The notes below the pieces were generated by a model, which did not search any database, was not told the origin of the DNA, and saw only the letters and a list, made by a program, of their open reading frames with translations. A program made the translations under genes and the position numbers. DNA of 64,000 nucleotides from the NCBI RefSeq assembly GCF_003071365.1, contig NZ_CP028960.1:806001-870000 (forward strand), read 5' to 3'. The stretch is from Methyloceanibacter sp. wino2 (lineage in GTDB: Bacteria > Pseudomonadota > Alphaproteobacteria > Rhizobiales > Methyloligellaceae). Positions 43,639 through 52,516 of this stretch are shown here, in pieces (position 1 is the first letter of the stretch; every line of letters begins with the position of its first letter).

Positions 43639-43654
43639 CTTGCTTCAACGCAAG
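43639..43654. promoter_or_regulatory. FNR/NnrR-like dyad upstream of nnrS
   Basis: CTTGC-TTCAAC-GCAAG is a perfect inverted repeat containing TTG-N8-CAA, the relaxed form of the FNR/NnrR/DNR site. It lies 66 bp upstream of the nnrS ATG and 29 bp past the end of the nnrR-like gene. The inner bases differ from the strict TTGAT/ATCAA consensus, so regulation by the neighbouring Crp/Fnr protein is only suggested. Confidence 0.4.
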
Positions 43655-43682
43655 CTCGGTTTCAGGTGCAAGGATTCGCCAC

Positions 43683-44390
43683 CTACTCTTTGCCGCTAGG
43701 GGCCTGCTCGGCCAAGTGCGACAGGCCTTCGACATCGCTGACAACGACTTTTCGGCGCCCGATCGTGACAAGGCCCTCGCTTTCCCACCCGCTGAGAATC
43801 CGGCTGACGCTGTGGAACGTCGTTCCGGACGCCTGGGCAAGATCCTGTTGGGTGATGGGGAAATCAATCATGACGCCCTCCTCCGTGCTACGGCCGGACT
43901 GGGCGATGAGCCGCAACAATGTGTGGGCCACACGCCGTTCCACCTCCTCGGTCGACAGTTCCTTGACCCTGGTATGGGCTTCCTGGAGCCGGTCCCCCAT
44001 CATCCGCATGACGTTCAACGACATGGACGGATGAGACGTCATGAACTCGTCCCAAATATCGCTCGGCCAGACGAGGGTGACGCTGTCGATGACAGCCGTC
44101 GCCGTCGCCGGGTAATCCTCCCGGCTCAGCGCCTTGGCAATGCCGTAGATGTCGCCGGGATTGACGAAGCGGATGAGGACCTGTTGTCCGCTGGGGGTGA
44201 CCTTCACCACTTTGAGCCGGCCGTGCAGCAACACGAAGAAGGACTTGGTCGGCTCGCCCTGCCGGAACACCGCCGTTCCTTTCGGGATGCGCTGCGCCTT
44301 GGCACGGGCGATAACATCGTCCAGCTCGCCCACATCCATTTCGGCAAAAACCGGCAAGGCCTGGATCAGGCTACGGTCCAATTTCGTCAT
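43683..44390 (-). CDS. nnrR: Crp/Fnr-type regulator, NnrR/Dnr-like
   Basis: The 235-residue protein has a cyclic-nucleotide-like sensor domain (FRQGEPTKSFFVLLHGRLKV, IRFVNPGDIYGIAKALS), a dimer helix and a Crp helix-turn-helix (FPITQQDLAQASGTTFHSVS, RILSGWESEGLV). It lacks the N-terminal cysteine cluster of FNR, as NO-responsive NnrR/Dnr proteins do. The location between nnrS and the nar operon supports control of denitrification genes by nitric oxide or nitrate. The exact subgroup (NnrR, Dnr, NarR) cannot be settled here. Confidence 0.85.
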   Translation of the reverse strand: MTKLDRSLIQALPVFAEMDVGELDDVIARAKAQRIPKGTAVFRQGEPTKSFFVLLHGRLKVVKVTPSGQQVLIRFVNPGDIYGIAKALSREDYPATATAVIDSVTLVWPSDIWDEFMTSHPSMSLNVMRMMGDRLQEAHTRVKELSTEEVERRVAHTLLRLIAQSGRSTEEGVMIDFPITQQDLAQASGTTFHSVSRILSGWESEGLVTIGRRKVVVSDVEGLSHLAEQAPSGKE

Positions 44391-44510
44391 CCCGCCGGGG
44401 CCTTTCTGCTAGGTGGCCCCATAGGGTAGCGACCGCCGTGCCGAAAGGTCAAACGTCTACCGTCCCAGGGCCAGCGGCAAACCGGCCCAGGCAGCGGCTC
44501 CGGCAGACTC

Positions 44511-45353
44511 TTACCCGCTCGTGCTGACCTGATGGGCTTCGGCACCGGCGAGAATGACACCCGCGATCTCCGCCTTCGAAACTAGGCGGGCGATAAATTG
44601 GGCAGCCGCTCGACGGACGACGCTCTCCCGGAGATAGTCCGCGATTCGGTCGGAGACCAGTTCGAACGGCAGTTCCTGTCCTTCGATCCGGCGATCCAGG
44701 CGGATAATGTGGACCCCGTAACGGGTCTTCACGGGCTTCTGGCTGATCGCGCCAGGGGCCAACTCAACGAGGGCCTCCTCGAATTCCGTTGTGGTCTGAC
44801 CGGCTGTTATTTGACCGAGATTTCCGCCTTGGGCCGCCGACGGGCAGGCCGAGTGAGCCCGCGCCAAGTCGCCGAACCGGGCAGGCTGGGCCTGCAACTC
44901 TTCAAGGACGAGGTTGGCCGCGCGTAGGGCCGCCGCGAAGTCTTCCGCGCTGTCCTCTCGTGCTGGAAATAGAATGTGCGCGGCCTCGTAGATCGGTTCC
45001 GAGTGAAAGCGGCGCCTGTTGTGCTCGTAGTAGCGCCTGCAGCTTGTTTCGTCCGGTTCCGGTGTCGCGACCTCGCTCTCGATCAACTCTCGGACAAGGG
45101 CCTCTTCCTCGGCCTCGCGGCGTCCGCTCGTGTCCGTGCGGGGCGTCGCCGCAATGCCGAGGCGGCGCGCCTCCTGGAGCAACAGTTCGCGGACTACGAG
45201 CGCATGCGCTGCCGCCTGCCACGCCTCGATCGGTTTGAACGCCGGATGGTGCTGCGCTTCGCGGGCGATGGCGTCGTGCGGAATCTCCACGCCATTGACA
45301 CTGACGGGACTGCGCTCCGGGAGCGTATGGGCGGCGCACGTCACTGTACTCAC
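44511..45353 (-). CDS. Nitrate-reductase-associated parvulin-type peptidyl-prolyl isomerase
   Basis: The 280-residue protein starts at a GTG overlapping the narI stop (GTGA). The parvulin core is YEAAHILFPAREDSAEDFAA, DLARAHSACPSAAQGGNLGQ and KPVKTRYGVHIIRLDRRIEG, with a helical NifM-like N-terminal part and no signal peptide, so it is cytoplasmic. PpiC-type genes are common as the last gene of alphaproteobacterial nar operons and probably help fold or assemble nitrate reductase. Confidence 0.88.
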   Translation of the reverse strand: MSTVTCAAHTLPERSPVSVNGVEIPHDAIAREAQHHPAFKPIEAWQAAAHALVVRELLLQEARRLGIAATPRTDTSGRREAEEEALVRELIESEVATPEPDETSCRRYYEHNRRRFHSEPIYEAAHILFPAREDSAEDFAAALRAANLVLEELQAQPARFGDLARAHSACPSAAQGGNLGQITAGQTTTEFEEALVELAPGAISQKPVKTRYGVHIIRLDRRIEGQELPFELVSDRIADYLRESVVRRAAAQFIARLVSKAEIAGVILAGAEAHQVSTSG

Positions 45354-46096
45354 TCCGCCGGCATGGGTCGATCGCCGGGGCGGGGCGGTGACATCCCGTG
45401 TCGCCTGCCCTGCTCACGGGTGCGAACCACCTGATAGCCGCGCCGCCCAAGATACCAGACCGGCGCGCTCCAGATATGGACGAGGCGCGTGAATGGAAAG
45501 ACCAGGAAGATTGTCATGCCGAGAAACAGATGCAGCTTGAAGATGGGATTGACGTCGGCGACCAGCGCCGCCACGTCAGGCTGCAGCGTCATGATCCCTT
45601 GTGCCCAGGTCATGAACTTCAGCATCTCCCCGCCATCCAAATGCTCCAGCGAGATCGAAATGGTGGCCAAACCTAAGATCAGCTGAACGTAGAGCAACAA
45701 GAGAATTGCTATATCGCCAAAGGAAGAGGTGTTGCGGATGCGTGCGTCAAACAGGCGCCGGTGCACAAGCAGCGTCAGCCCGATAAAGCAGGCGATGCCC
45801 GAGATACCGCCCACCACGATGGCCATCATCTGCTTGAAGCCGTGAGAGATGCCGAGAAAGTCGAACACGGCTATGGGCGTCAGCAGGCCAACCAAGTGGC
45901 CGAGGAAGATGACGAGAATACCAACATGAAAAAGGTTCGAGCCCCAGGCGAGCTGCTTGCGCCGCAGGAGCTGGCTCGATCCCGACCGCCATGTGTATTG
46001 CTCGCGGTCGAAGCGCACCAGGCTGCCAATCAGAAAGATTGTAATGCAAAGATACGGGTACCACCCAAAGAGAAGCTGATTGATGGTGGCGTTCAC
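45350..46096 (-). CDS. narI: Respiratory nitrate reductase gamma subunit
   Basis: This 248-residue membrane cytochrome b starts at a GTG (VNATINQLLFGWYPYLC) that overlaps the narJ stop (GTGA). Five helices include WGSNLFHVGILVIFLGHLVG with haem-ligand histidines and FKLHLFLGMTIFLVFPFTRL, VHIWSAPVWYLGRRGYQVVR, the typical NarI C-terminus. It oxidises quinol at the periplasmic side and passes electrons through two b haems to NarH. The longer frame to 46219 overlaps narJ and has no homology. Confidence 0.95.
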   Translation of the reverse strand: MNATINQLLFGWYPYLCITIFLIGSLVRFDREQYTWRSGSSQLLRRKQLAWGSNLFHVGILVIFLGHLVGLLTPIAVFDFLGISHGFKQMMAIVVGGISGIACFIGLTLLVHRRLFDARIRNTSSFGDIAILLLLYVQLILGLATISISLEHLDGGEMLKFMTWAQGIMTLQPDVAALVADVNPIFKLHLFLGMTIFLVFPFTRLVHIWSAPVWYLGRRGYQVVRTREQGRRHGMSPPRPGDRPMPAE

Positions 46097-46803
46097 GGCG
46101 CTTCTCCCTTCATCGGCATGTCGGCAACCGGGCGCCGGCCGGCGCGGATTTGCGCCACGAGACGGTCCTTGCAACTCGGTCCGGCGTCGGGGCCAAAGGT
46201 CACCGCCTCCTCCTCCCACTGAGCATCGAGCGCGGCGAAATCGTTCGGATCGGCGTCGGGACCTTCGGGCACCACTTCTATATCCGCCGTTTCGGGGGCC
46301 GGCGTGGCGAGCGCCGCCAGCGCCCGGAACACGGCCTCGTACGGCGCGTCCCGTTTATGCAGACGCTCGGCAAGCGCGTTCAGAATATGCGTTGTCTGCC
46401 CCAGCATCTGCAGGGCGTCAGGCAATGGCAGCGTCGACAGAAATTCGAGAAATGCCGGCAGGTAGTCCGGAAGCTCACTCGCGCTGAGCGTCAGCCCACT
46501 CTGTTCGTACTGGGCCTTGAGGTCGATCATCGCTTGGCCGCGGTCGCGACTTTCACCATGGACATGCTCGAAAAGGTGTAACGACAAGGACCGCGTACGA
46601 TCGAACAGTTCGACGTAGCGCTCCTGCAGGTCGTAGAGGTCGCCTGTCGCCATCTCCTCGATCAGTGCGTCAAGCAAAGGCCGGCTCTCGGGCGGCAGAA
46701 GGTTCTCTTCGTCGAGAGCCATTCTCAGTTCGGGCGCCGCATCGACAAGGGCCGCTTCGGGATAGCCAAGCAGGGCCGACAAGACCTTGAGGGTTTTCGT
46801 CAT
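46093..46803 (-). CDS. narJ: Nitrate reductase assembly chaperone
   Basis: The 236-residue protein from the ATG at 46803 (MTKTLKVLSALLGYPEAALV) matches NarJ, the chaperone that binds NarG during molybdenum-cofactor and iron-sulfur insertion; RYVELFDRTRSLSLHLFEHV and HGESRDRGQAM are signature phrases. The ATG overlaps the narH stop by one base (TAATG). The acidic C-terminal tail is usual. Confidence 0.95.
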   Translation of the reverse strand: MTKTLKVLSALLGYPEAALVDAAPELRMALDEENLLPPESRPLLDALIEEMATGDLYDLQERYVELFDRTRSLSLHLFEHVHGESRDRGQAMIDLKAQYEQSGLTLSASELPDYLPAFLEFLSTLPLPDALQMLGQTTHILNALAERLHKRDAPYEAVFRALAALATPAPETADIEVVPEGPDADPNDFAALDAQWEEEAVTFGPDAGPSCKDRLVAQIRAGRRPVADMPMKGEAP

Positions 46804-48323
46804 TAGCCAACCTCCAGGGGAGTCTTGTGCTTCTTCGGCGTGCCGAACAGGTTGGGCTCCGACGTTCCGCCCGAGCAACCATTGCCGAAGGAAAACCCGC
46901 AACCGCCGCGAATATCGTAGGCGTCCTCGGTAAGCTCGCGATGAGCCGTGGGAATGACGAAGCGATCCTCGTAGTTCGCGATCGCCATCGTCTGGTACAT
47001 GTCGTCCATCGCGTCCGTCTCGAGACCGACCCGGCGGGGAATGCTCTCGTCGATCACGCCATCCACGGTCTTCGCCCGCATATAGGCGCGCATGGCGAGC
47101 ATGCGCTCAAGCGCCGTCGCCACTGGCTCCTCTTTTCCGGCCGTCAGCAGATTGGCGAGATATTTGAGCGGAATCCGTAGACTGCGGACATCGGGCATCT
47201 CGCCGTCATGTCCGATCTTGCCCGCCTCCACCGCCGCGTTGATCGGCGACAGCGGTGGCACGTACCAAACCATCGGCAGCGTGCGGTATTCCGGATGGAG
47301 CGGGAAAGCCACTTTCCAATCCATCGCCATCTTCCACACCGGTGAGTGGACTGCGGCTTCGAGCCAATTATGCGGCACGCCGTCGGCCTGCGCTTGCGCG
47401 ATGACCTCGGGATCGTTGGGATCCAGAAAGATCGAGAGCTGCGCTTCGTACAGATCCTGCTCGTCGGCGGCGCTGGCGGCTTCTTCGATGCGATCCGCGT
47501 CGTAGAGCACGACGCCGAGATAGCGGATGCGGCCGACGCAGGTCTCGGAACAGACGGTGGTGAGCCCGGCCTCGATGCGCGGGTAGCAGAAGATGCATTT
47601 CTCCGACTTACCGCTCGACCAGTTGTAGTAGATCTTCTTGTACGGACAGCCCGACACGCACATGCGCCAGCCGCGGCACTTGTCCTGATCGATGAGGACG
47701 ATGCCGTCCTCCTCGCGCTTATAGATTGCGCCGGACGGGCACGCGGCGACGCAGGCCGGGTTGAGGCAATGCTCGCACAGCCTGGGCAGGTACATCATGA
47801 AGGTGTTCTCGAACTGCCCGTAGATCTCCTTCTGCACGCCCTCGAAATTGACATCGGCCGAGCGCTGCTCGAACTCGCCGCCGAGGATCTCCTCCCAGTT
47901 CGGGCCCCACTTGATCTTCTCCATCCGCTCGCCGCTAACGAGAGACCGGGGGCGCGCGGTCGGCATGGCCTGCATTTCAGGCGCCTTTTGCAGGTGCTCG
48001 TAGTCGAAGGTAAACGGCTCGTAATAGTCGTCGATCTCCGGCAGGTCTGGATTGGCGAAGATGTTCGCGAGCACGCGCCACTTCGAGCCGATGCGGGGCT
48101 CGATCTGGCCGTTGCGTTTGCGCCGCCAGCCTCCGTTCCAGCGGTCCTGGTTCTCCCACTCCTTGGGGTAGCCAATGCCCGGCTTGGTCTCGACGTTGTT
48201 GAACCAGGCGTATTCCATGCCTTCGCGGCTGGTCCACACGTTCTTGCACGTGACCGAACACGTGTGACACCCGATGCACTTGTCGAGATTCAGCACCATC
48301 GCGATTTGAGCACGGATCTTCAT
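46803..48323 (-). CDS. narH: Respiratory nitrate reductase beta subunit
   Basis: The 506-residue iron-sulfur subunit begins MKIRAQIAMVLNLDKCIGCH and carries four cysteine groups: CIGCHTCSVTCKNVW, CEHCLNPACVAACPSGAIYK, KCRGWRMCVSGCPYKK (with Trp replacing one Cys, giving the [3Fe-4S] cluster) and KCIFCYPRIEAG. It relays electrons from NarI to NarG. Length agrees with the family (about 510). Its ATG overlaps the narG stop by four bases (ATGA). Confidence 0.97.
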   Translation of the reverse strand: MKIRAQIAMVLNLDKCIGCHTCSVTCKNVWTSREGMEYAWFNNVETKPGIGYPKEWENQDRWNGGWRRKRNGQIEPRIGSKWRVLANIFANPDLPEIDDYYEPFTFDYEHLQKAPEMQAMPTARPRSLVSGERMEKIKWGPNWEEILGGEFEQRSADVNFEGVQKEIYGQFENTFMMYLPRLCEHCLNPACVAACPSGAIYKREEDGIVLIDQDKCRGWRMCVSGCPYKKIYYNWSSGKSEKCIFCYPRIEAGLTTVCSETCVGRIRYLGVVLYDADRIEEAASAADEQDLYEAQLSIFLDPNDPEVIAQAQADGVPHNWLEAAVHSPVWKMAMDWKVAFPLHPEYRTLPMVWYVPPLSPINAAVEAGKIGHDGEMPDVRSLRIPLKYLANLLTAGKEEPVATALERMLAMRAYMRAKTVDGVIDESIPRRVGLETDAMDDMYQTMAIANYEDRFVIPTAHRELTEDAYDIRGGCGFSFGNGCSGGTSEPNLFGTPKKHKTPLEVG

Positions 48324-51300
48324 TCTGCGGCCTCCAGGTTAGCGCTGTCGGAAGCCTGGTCCGCGGCCGGACGCTCCAGCCAGTCGACATCAGCCATCTT
48401 GCGTATAATGACGAACTCGTCGCGGTTAGACCCGACGGTGCCGTAGTAATTGAAACCGTAGGATTGCTGGGCATAACCGCCGATCATGTGTGTCGGCTTC
48501 ACCACGGTGCGCGTCACCGAGTTGTGGATGCCGCCGCGCTGACCGGTCTGCTCGGAACCCGGAACGTTCACGATCTTCTCCTGCGCGTGATACATCATGC
48601 ACATGCCTTCCTTGACGCGCTGGGAAACGACGGCGCGAGCGACGAGCGCGCCGTTCGTGTTGAAGGCCTCGATCCAATCGTTGTCGACAATGCCCGCTTT
48701 GGCGGCATCGACCTCGCTGATCCATACGATTGGACCGCCGCGCGAAAGCGTCAGCATCAGGAGATTGTCTGTATACGTGGAGTGGATGCCCCATTTCTGG
48801 TGGGGCGTAATGAAGTTCAGCACGACGGTTTTGTTGCCGTTCGGTTTGCGATCGACAACCGGTTTCACCGTCTTCGTGTCGATTGGCGGACGGTAGACGC
48901 AGAAGCCCTCGCCGAAGGCCCTCATCCAAAGGTGGTCCTGATAGAGCTGCTGGCGGCCGGTGAGTGTCCGCCACGGGATCAGCTCATGGACATTGGTGTA
49001 GCCCGCGTTGTAGCAAACGATCTCCGACTCAAGACCCGACCACGTCGGCGAAGATATGATCTTGCGCGGCTGCGCCACGCAGTCCCGGAAGCGAATTTTT
49101 TCGTCTTCCTTGTGCGTGGCGAGGTGAGCGTGTTCGCGGCCTGTTGCCTTGCTCAAGGCCTCCCAGGCCTTGACCGCCACCTCTCCGTTTGTCTCCGGAG
49201 CCAAGGTCAAAATCACCTCGGCGGCATCGATATCTGTGTCGATCCGCGGCAGCCCCTCCGTCGGTCCGTTCTCAACGGAACCGTTGAGTCTTTTAAGGAA
49301 GTCGACCTCGTGCTCCGTGTTCCAAGCGATGCCCTTGCCGCCATTGCCGAGTTTGGTCATCAGGGGCCCGAGCGACGTGAACTGCCGATAGAGGTTGGGA
49401 TAGTCGCGCTCGATCACGGCGACTTGCGGCATGGTCTTGCCGGGGATCGGTTCGACCTCTCCGCGCTTCCAATCCTTGACGTCGACCGCCTGGGCGATCT
49501 CGGAGGGCGTGTCGTGCAGGATGGGCGTCAGCACGACATCGGTCTCTTTGCCGAGAACCTCGGGGGCAACCTCGGAAAAGGCCTTGGCGATGCCCTTGTA
49601 GATTTCCCAGTCGCTGCGCGCGCCCCAGACCGGATCCACGGCCGAGGTCAGCGGATGGATAAAGGGATGCATGTCGGAGGTATTGAGGTCGTTCTTCTCG
49701 TACCAAGTCGCGGTCGGCAGCACGATGTCCGAGTACATACACGTCGTCGACATGCGGAAGTCGAGAGTTACGAGGAGATCGAGCTTTCCTTCCGGCGCCG
49801 TGTCGTGCCAGACGACGTCCTCCGGTTTCTGCTTGCCGTCTTGGCCAAGATCCTTGCCCATGACGCCGTGCGACGTGCCGAGCAAGTGCTTTAGAAAGTA
49901 CTCGTGGCCTTTGCCGGACGAGCCGAGCAGGTTCGAGCGCCAGACGAAAAGATTGCGTGGCCAGTTCTTCGGGTTGTCCGGATCATGGCAGGACAGCGCC
50001 AGGTCGCCGGACTTCAGAGCCGACGCGACATACTCTTTCGGCTCCATGCCGGAGGCCTTGGCCTTCGCGGCGATCCCCAGAGGGTTTTCCTCAAGCTGCG
50101 GCGCGGACGGCAGCCACCCCATGCGTTCGGCCCGGACATTGTAGTCTATCAGCGCGCCGTCCCAGGGCCCGGCCGGCGCCGTGGGAGACAAAATCTCTTT
50201 CACGTCCAGCGTCTCGTAGCGCCATTGATCAGTGTGGGCGTACCAGAACGATGTCGAGTTCTGCTGCCGCGGCGGGCGCGCCCAATCTAGCGCGAAGGCA
50301 AGCGGCAGCCAGCCCGTCTGGGGGCGGAGCTTCTCCTGACCCACATAGTGCGACCAGCCTCCGCCGGACTGACCGACACAACCGCACATCACCAGCATGT
50401 TGATGACGCCGCGGTAGTTCATGTCCATGTGATACCAATGGTTCATCGCCGCGCCGATGATGATCATGGAGCGGCCATGCGTCTTCTCGGCGTTCAGTGC
50501 GAATTCGCGCGCCACCGCGACGATCTTGTCACGCGATATGCCGGTGATCTTTTCGGCCCAGGCCGGAGTGTACGGCATATCGTCGTCGAAACTCTTGGCG
50601 ACGTTCCCGCCGCCGAAGCCACGGTCGACACCGTAGTTAGCAAGGAACAGATCGTAGACCGTCGCGACCAGCGCCTCGCCGTCGGCGAGCGCGACGCGCG
50701 TCACCGGAACCTTCCGCTCCAACACGCTATCGTGGTCGCTCGAGGTGAAATGTTCGTGCTCGATATTGCCGAAATACGGGAAGGCGACGTCCGCCATCTC
50801 GTCCGTGTGATCCGAGAGTGTCAGGCGAAGCTTGACGTTCGACTCGTCCGACTTCTTCTCCTCGAGGTTCCACTTGCCTTGTTCGCCCCAACGGAAGCCG
50901 ACCGAGCCGAGCGGGACCACGACGTCCCCTGATGCCTCATCGATCGCGACGGTTTTCCACTCCGGATTGTTGGTTTCGCCGAGCGCTTTGTCGAAATCGC
51001 TCGCCCGCAGGAACCGCTCCGGCACAAGCCTGCCATCCTGTTTCACCAGCCGGACAAGCATGGGCATGTCGGTATATTTGCGGACGTAGTCGCTGAAATA
51101 TTCCGCCTGCCGATCGACGTGGAACTCCTTGAGAATGACGTGGCCCATGGCCATGGCCAGCGCCGCGTCCGTTCCCTGCTTCACGGACAGCCAGAGATCG
51201 GCGAACTTCGAGGCCTCGGAATAGTCCGGCGATACGACGACGCTCTTGGCACCGCGATAGCGGGCCTCGGTGTAGAAGTGAGCGTCCGGTGTCCTCGTCT

Positions 51301-52072
51301 GCGGTACGTTGGAGCCCCACAAGATGAGAAAGCCGGAATTGTACCAGTCGGCGCTTTCGGGCACGTCGGTCTGCTCGCCCCAGGTCTGCGGCGATGCCGG
51401 CGGCAAGTCGCAATACCAGTCGTAGAACGACATGCACACGCCGCCCAGCAGCGACAGGTAGCGCGAGCCCGCCGCATAGCTCACCATGGACATGGCCGGG
51501 ATGGGAGAGAAGCCGACCACGCGGTCGGGCCCATAGGTTTTCGCCGTATACGCGTTAGCGGCGGCGATGATTTCGTTGACCTCATCCCAATCGGCGCGGA
51601 CAAAGCCGCCAAGACCGCGTTTCCTGACGTATGAATCCCGCTTCGCGGGGTCTTCAACGATCGAGGCCCAGGCGGCGACGGGTGGACGCGCGCGACGCGC
51701 CTCGCGCCACGCCTTGAGCAAACGCGAGCGCACGAGCGGATATTTCACGCGGTTGCCGGAGTACAGGTACCAGGAGTAGCTCGCGCCCCGGGAGCATCCG
51801 CGCGGCTCGTGATTTGGGAACTCGGGCCGCGTGCGTGGATAGTCGGTCTGTTGCGTCTCCCACGTAACAATGCCGCCTTTGACGTAGATCTTCCAGGAAC
51901 AGGAACCGGTGCAGTTGGCCCCGTGTGTAGAGCGAATGATCTTGTCGTGCTGCCAGCGTTTGCGATAGCCATCCTCCCAACGTCTGTCTTCGCGCGTGAC
52001 GACGCCGTAGCCGTCGGAGAAGTCGTCGACGACCCGATCGAAGAAGGTGAGACGATCGAGAAAATAGCTCAT
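48320..52072 (-). CDS. narG: Respiratory nitrate reductase alpha subunit
   Basis: The 1250-residue catalytic subunit reduces nitrate to nitrite at a bis-MGD molybdenum centre on the cytoplasmic face. The N-terminus has the FS0 cluster ligands His50, Cys54, Cys58 (STHGANCTGSCSWKIYVKGG) and the remnant twin-arginine-like leader region. FYDWYCDLPPASPQTWGEQT contains the Asp that coordinates molybdenum. DPVWGARSDWEIYKG and MHPFIHPLTSAVDP are further NarG signatures. First gene of narGHJI-ppiC. A perfect FNR/NnrR box lies 165 bp upstream. Confidence 0.97.
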   Translation of the reverse strand: MSYFLDRLTFFDRVVDDFSDGYGVVTREDRRWEDGYRKRWQHDKIIRSTHGANCTGSCSWKIYVKGGIVTWETQQTDYPRTRPEFPNHEPRGCSRGASYSWYLYSGNRVKYPLVRSRLLKAWREARRARPPVAAWASIVEDPAKRDSYVRKRGLGGFVRADWDEVNEIIAAANAYTAKTYGPDRVVGFSPIPAMSMVSYAAGSRYLSLLGGVCMSFYDWYCDLPPASPQTWGEQTDVPESADWYNSGFLILWGSNVPQTRTPDAHFYTEARYRGAKSVVVSPDYSEASKFADLWLSVKQGTDAALAMAMGHVILKEFHVDRQAEYFSDYVRKYTDMPMLVRLVKQDGRLVPERFLRASDFDKALGETNNPEWKTVAIDEASGDVVVPLGSVGFRWGEQGKWNLEEKKSDESNVKLRLTLSDHTDEMADVAFPYFGNIEHEHFTSSDHDSVLERKVPVTRVALADGEALVATVYDLFLANYGVDRGFGGGNVAKSFDDDMPYTPAWAEKITGISRDKIVAVAREFALNAEKTHGRSMIIIGAAMNHWYHMDMNYRGVINMLVMCGCVGQSGGGWSHYVGQEKLRPQTGWLPLAFALDWARPPRQQNSTSFWYAHTDQWRYETLDVKEILSPTAPAGPWDGALIDYNVRAERMGWLPSAPQLEENPLGIAAKAKASGMEPKEYVASALKSGDLALSCHDPDNPKNWPRNLFVWRSNLLGSSGKGHEYFLKHLLGTSHGVMGKDLGQDGKQKPEDVVWHDTAPEGKLDLLVTLDFRMSTTCMYSDIVLPTATWYEKNDLNTSDMHPFIHPLTSAVDPVWGARSDWEIYKGIAKAFSEVAPEVLGKETDVVLTPILHDTPSEIAQAVDVKDWKRGEVEPIPGKTMPQVAVIERDYPNLYRQFTSLGPLMTKLGNGGKGIAWNTEHEVDFLKRLNGSVENGPTEGLPRIDTDIDAAEVILTLAPETNGEVAVKAWEALSKATGREHAHLATHKEDEKIRFRDCVAQPRKIISSPTWSGLESEIVCYNAGYTNVHELIPWRTLTGRQQLYQDHLWMRAFGEGFCVYRPPIDTKTVKPVVDRKPNGNKTVVLNFITPHQKWGIHSTYTDNLLMLTLSRGGPIVWISEVDAAKAGIVDNDWIEAFNTNGALVARAVVSQRVKEGMCMMYHAQEKIVNVPGSEQTGQRGGIHNSVTRTVVKPTHMIGGYAQQSYGFNYYGTVGSNRDEFVIIRKMADVDWLERPAADQASDSANLEAAE

Positions 52073-52236
52073 GCGTTTCCTCCCCGTTCAGCGGCCGCCG
52101 AACCGGTTGTTGCACGTATGTCGACTACGCAAGTCAATCGTGGCCATGCCTTGCCCTGACGCCACCAGGAGGTGCTCCGCAGGGCTGAATTCCCCGTCGA
52201 GCGATCTAAGTCTGACTGTTTGAGCCGCGTGGAACG

Positions 52237-52250
52237 TTGATGGCCATCAA
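52237..52250. promoter_or_regulatory. Perfect FNR/NnrR-type box upstream of narG
   Basis: TTGATGGCCATCAA is an exact TTGAT-N4-ATCAA palindrome, the consensus bound by FNR, NnrR and related Crp/Fnr proteins. It is centred about 171 bp upstream of the narG ATG, implying a leader of roughly 130 bases if it acts at the usual -41.5 position. The nnrR-like product encoded at 43683 or a distant FNR/FixK is the likely binder. Confidence 0.8.
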
Positions 52251-52430
52251 GTTGGAAACCGATGAACTGACTCCGGCGATTCCAGTACGAGACGTAACAA
52301 GAGCCACCACAAGAACCCACGCGAAATGTCCGCTTCAGGTCAGGAGCAGACATCGGGATCCGAATTTTCGGCGTCTGGTTAGTACCACTGAGCCGACATT
52401 GCCGACCTAGGGCTCGATGCTGGCCCAATC

Positions 52431-52450
52431 CCACAGGGAGACACCTGTGG
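52431..52450 (-). terminator. Hairpin downstream of the terminase gene
   Basis: CCACAGG (52431-52437) and CCTGTGG (52444-52450) pair perfectly around a six-base loop, 67 bases beyond the terminase stop; flanking TCC/GGA bases can extend it with a bulge. There is no T-run, so it is a weak terminator candidate. Confidence 0.35.
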
Positions 52451-52516
52451 ATGGGACTCACGGATCGCCTGCTCATGGCAGGACTGGTTTCCGAAGCCGT
52501 CGAAGCCCGATCTCTG

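Larger units (their letters stand above)
52073..52516. other. nar promoter region at the island boundary
   Basis: This 444-bp gap separates narG from the terminase gene. It holds an FNR-type box (52237-52250) and a hairpin (52431-52450) and no convincing gene. The nearer part should be the native nar promoter; the left boundary of the phage-like island probably lies between the hairpin and the FNR box. Confidence 0.6.

Noticed and set aside
47346-49894. Long plus-strand open frames of 366 and 476 codons
   Set aside because: They run antisense to narH and narG, have no recognisable motifs and reflect GC-rich codon use.
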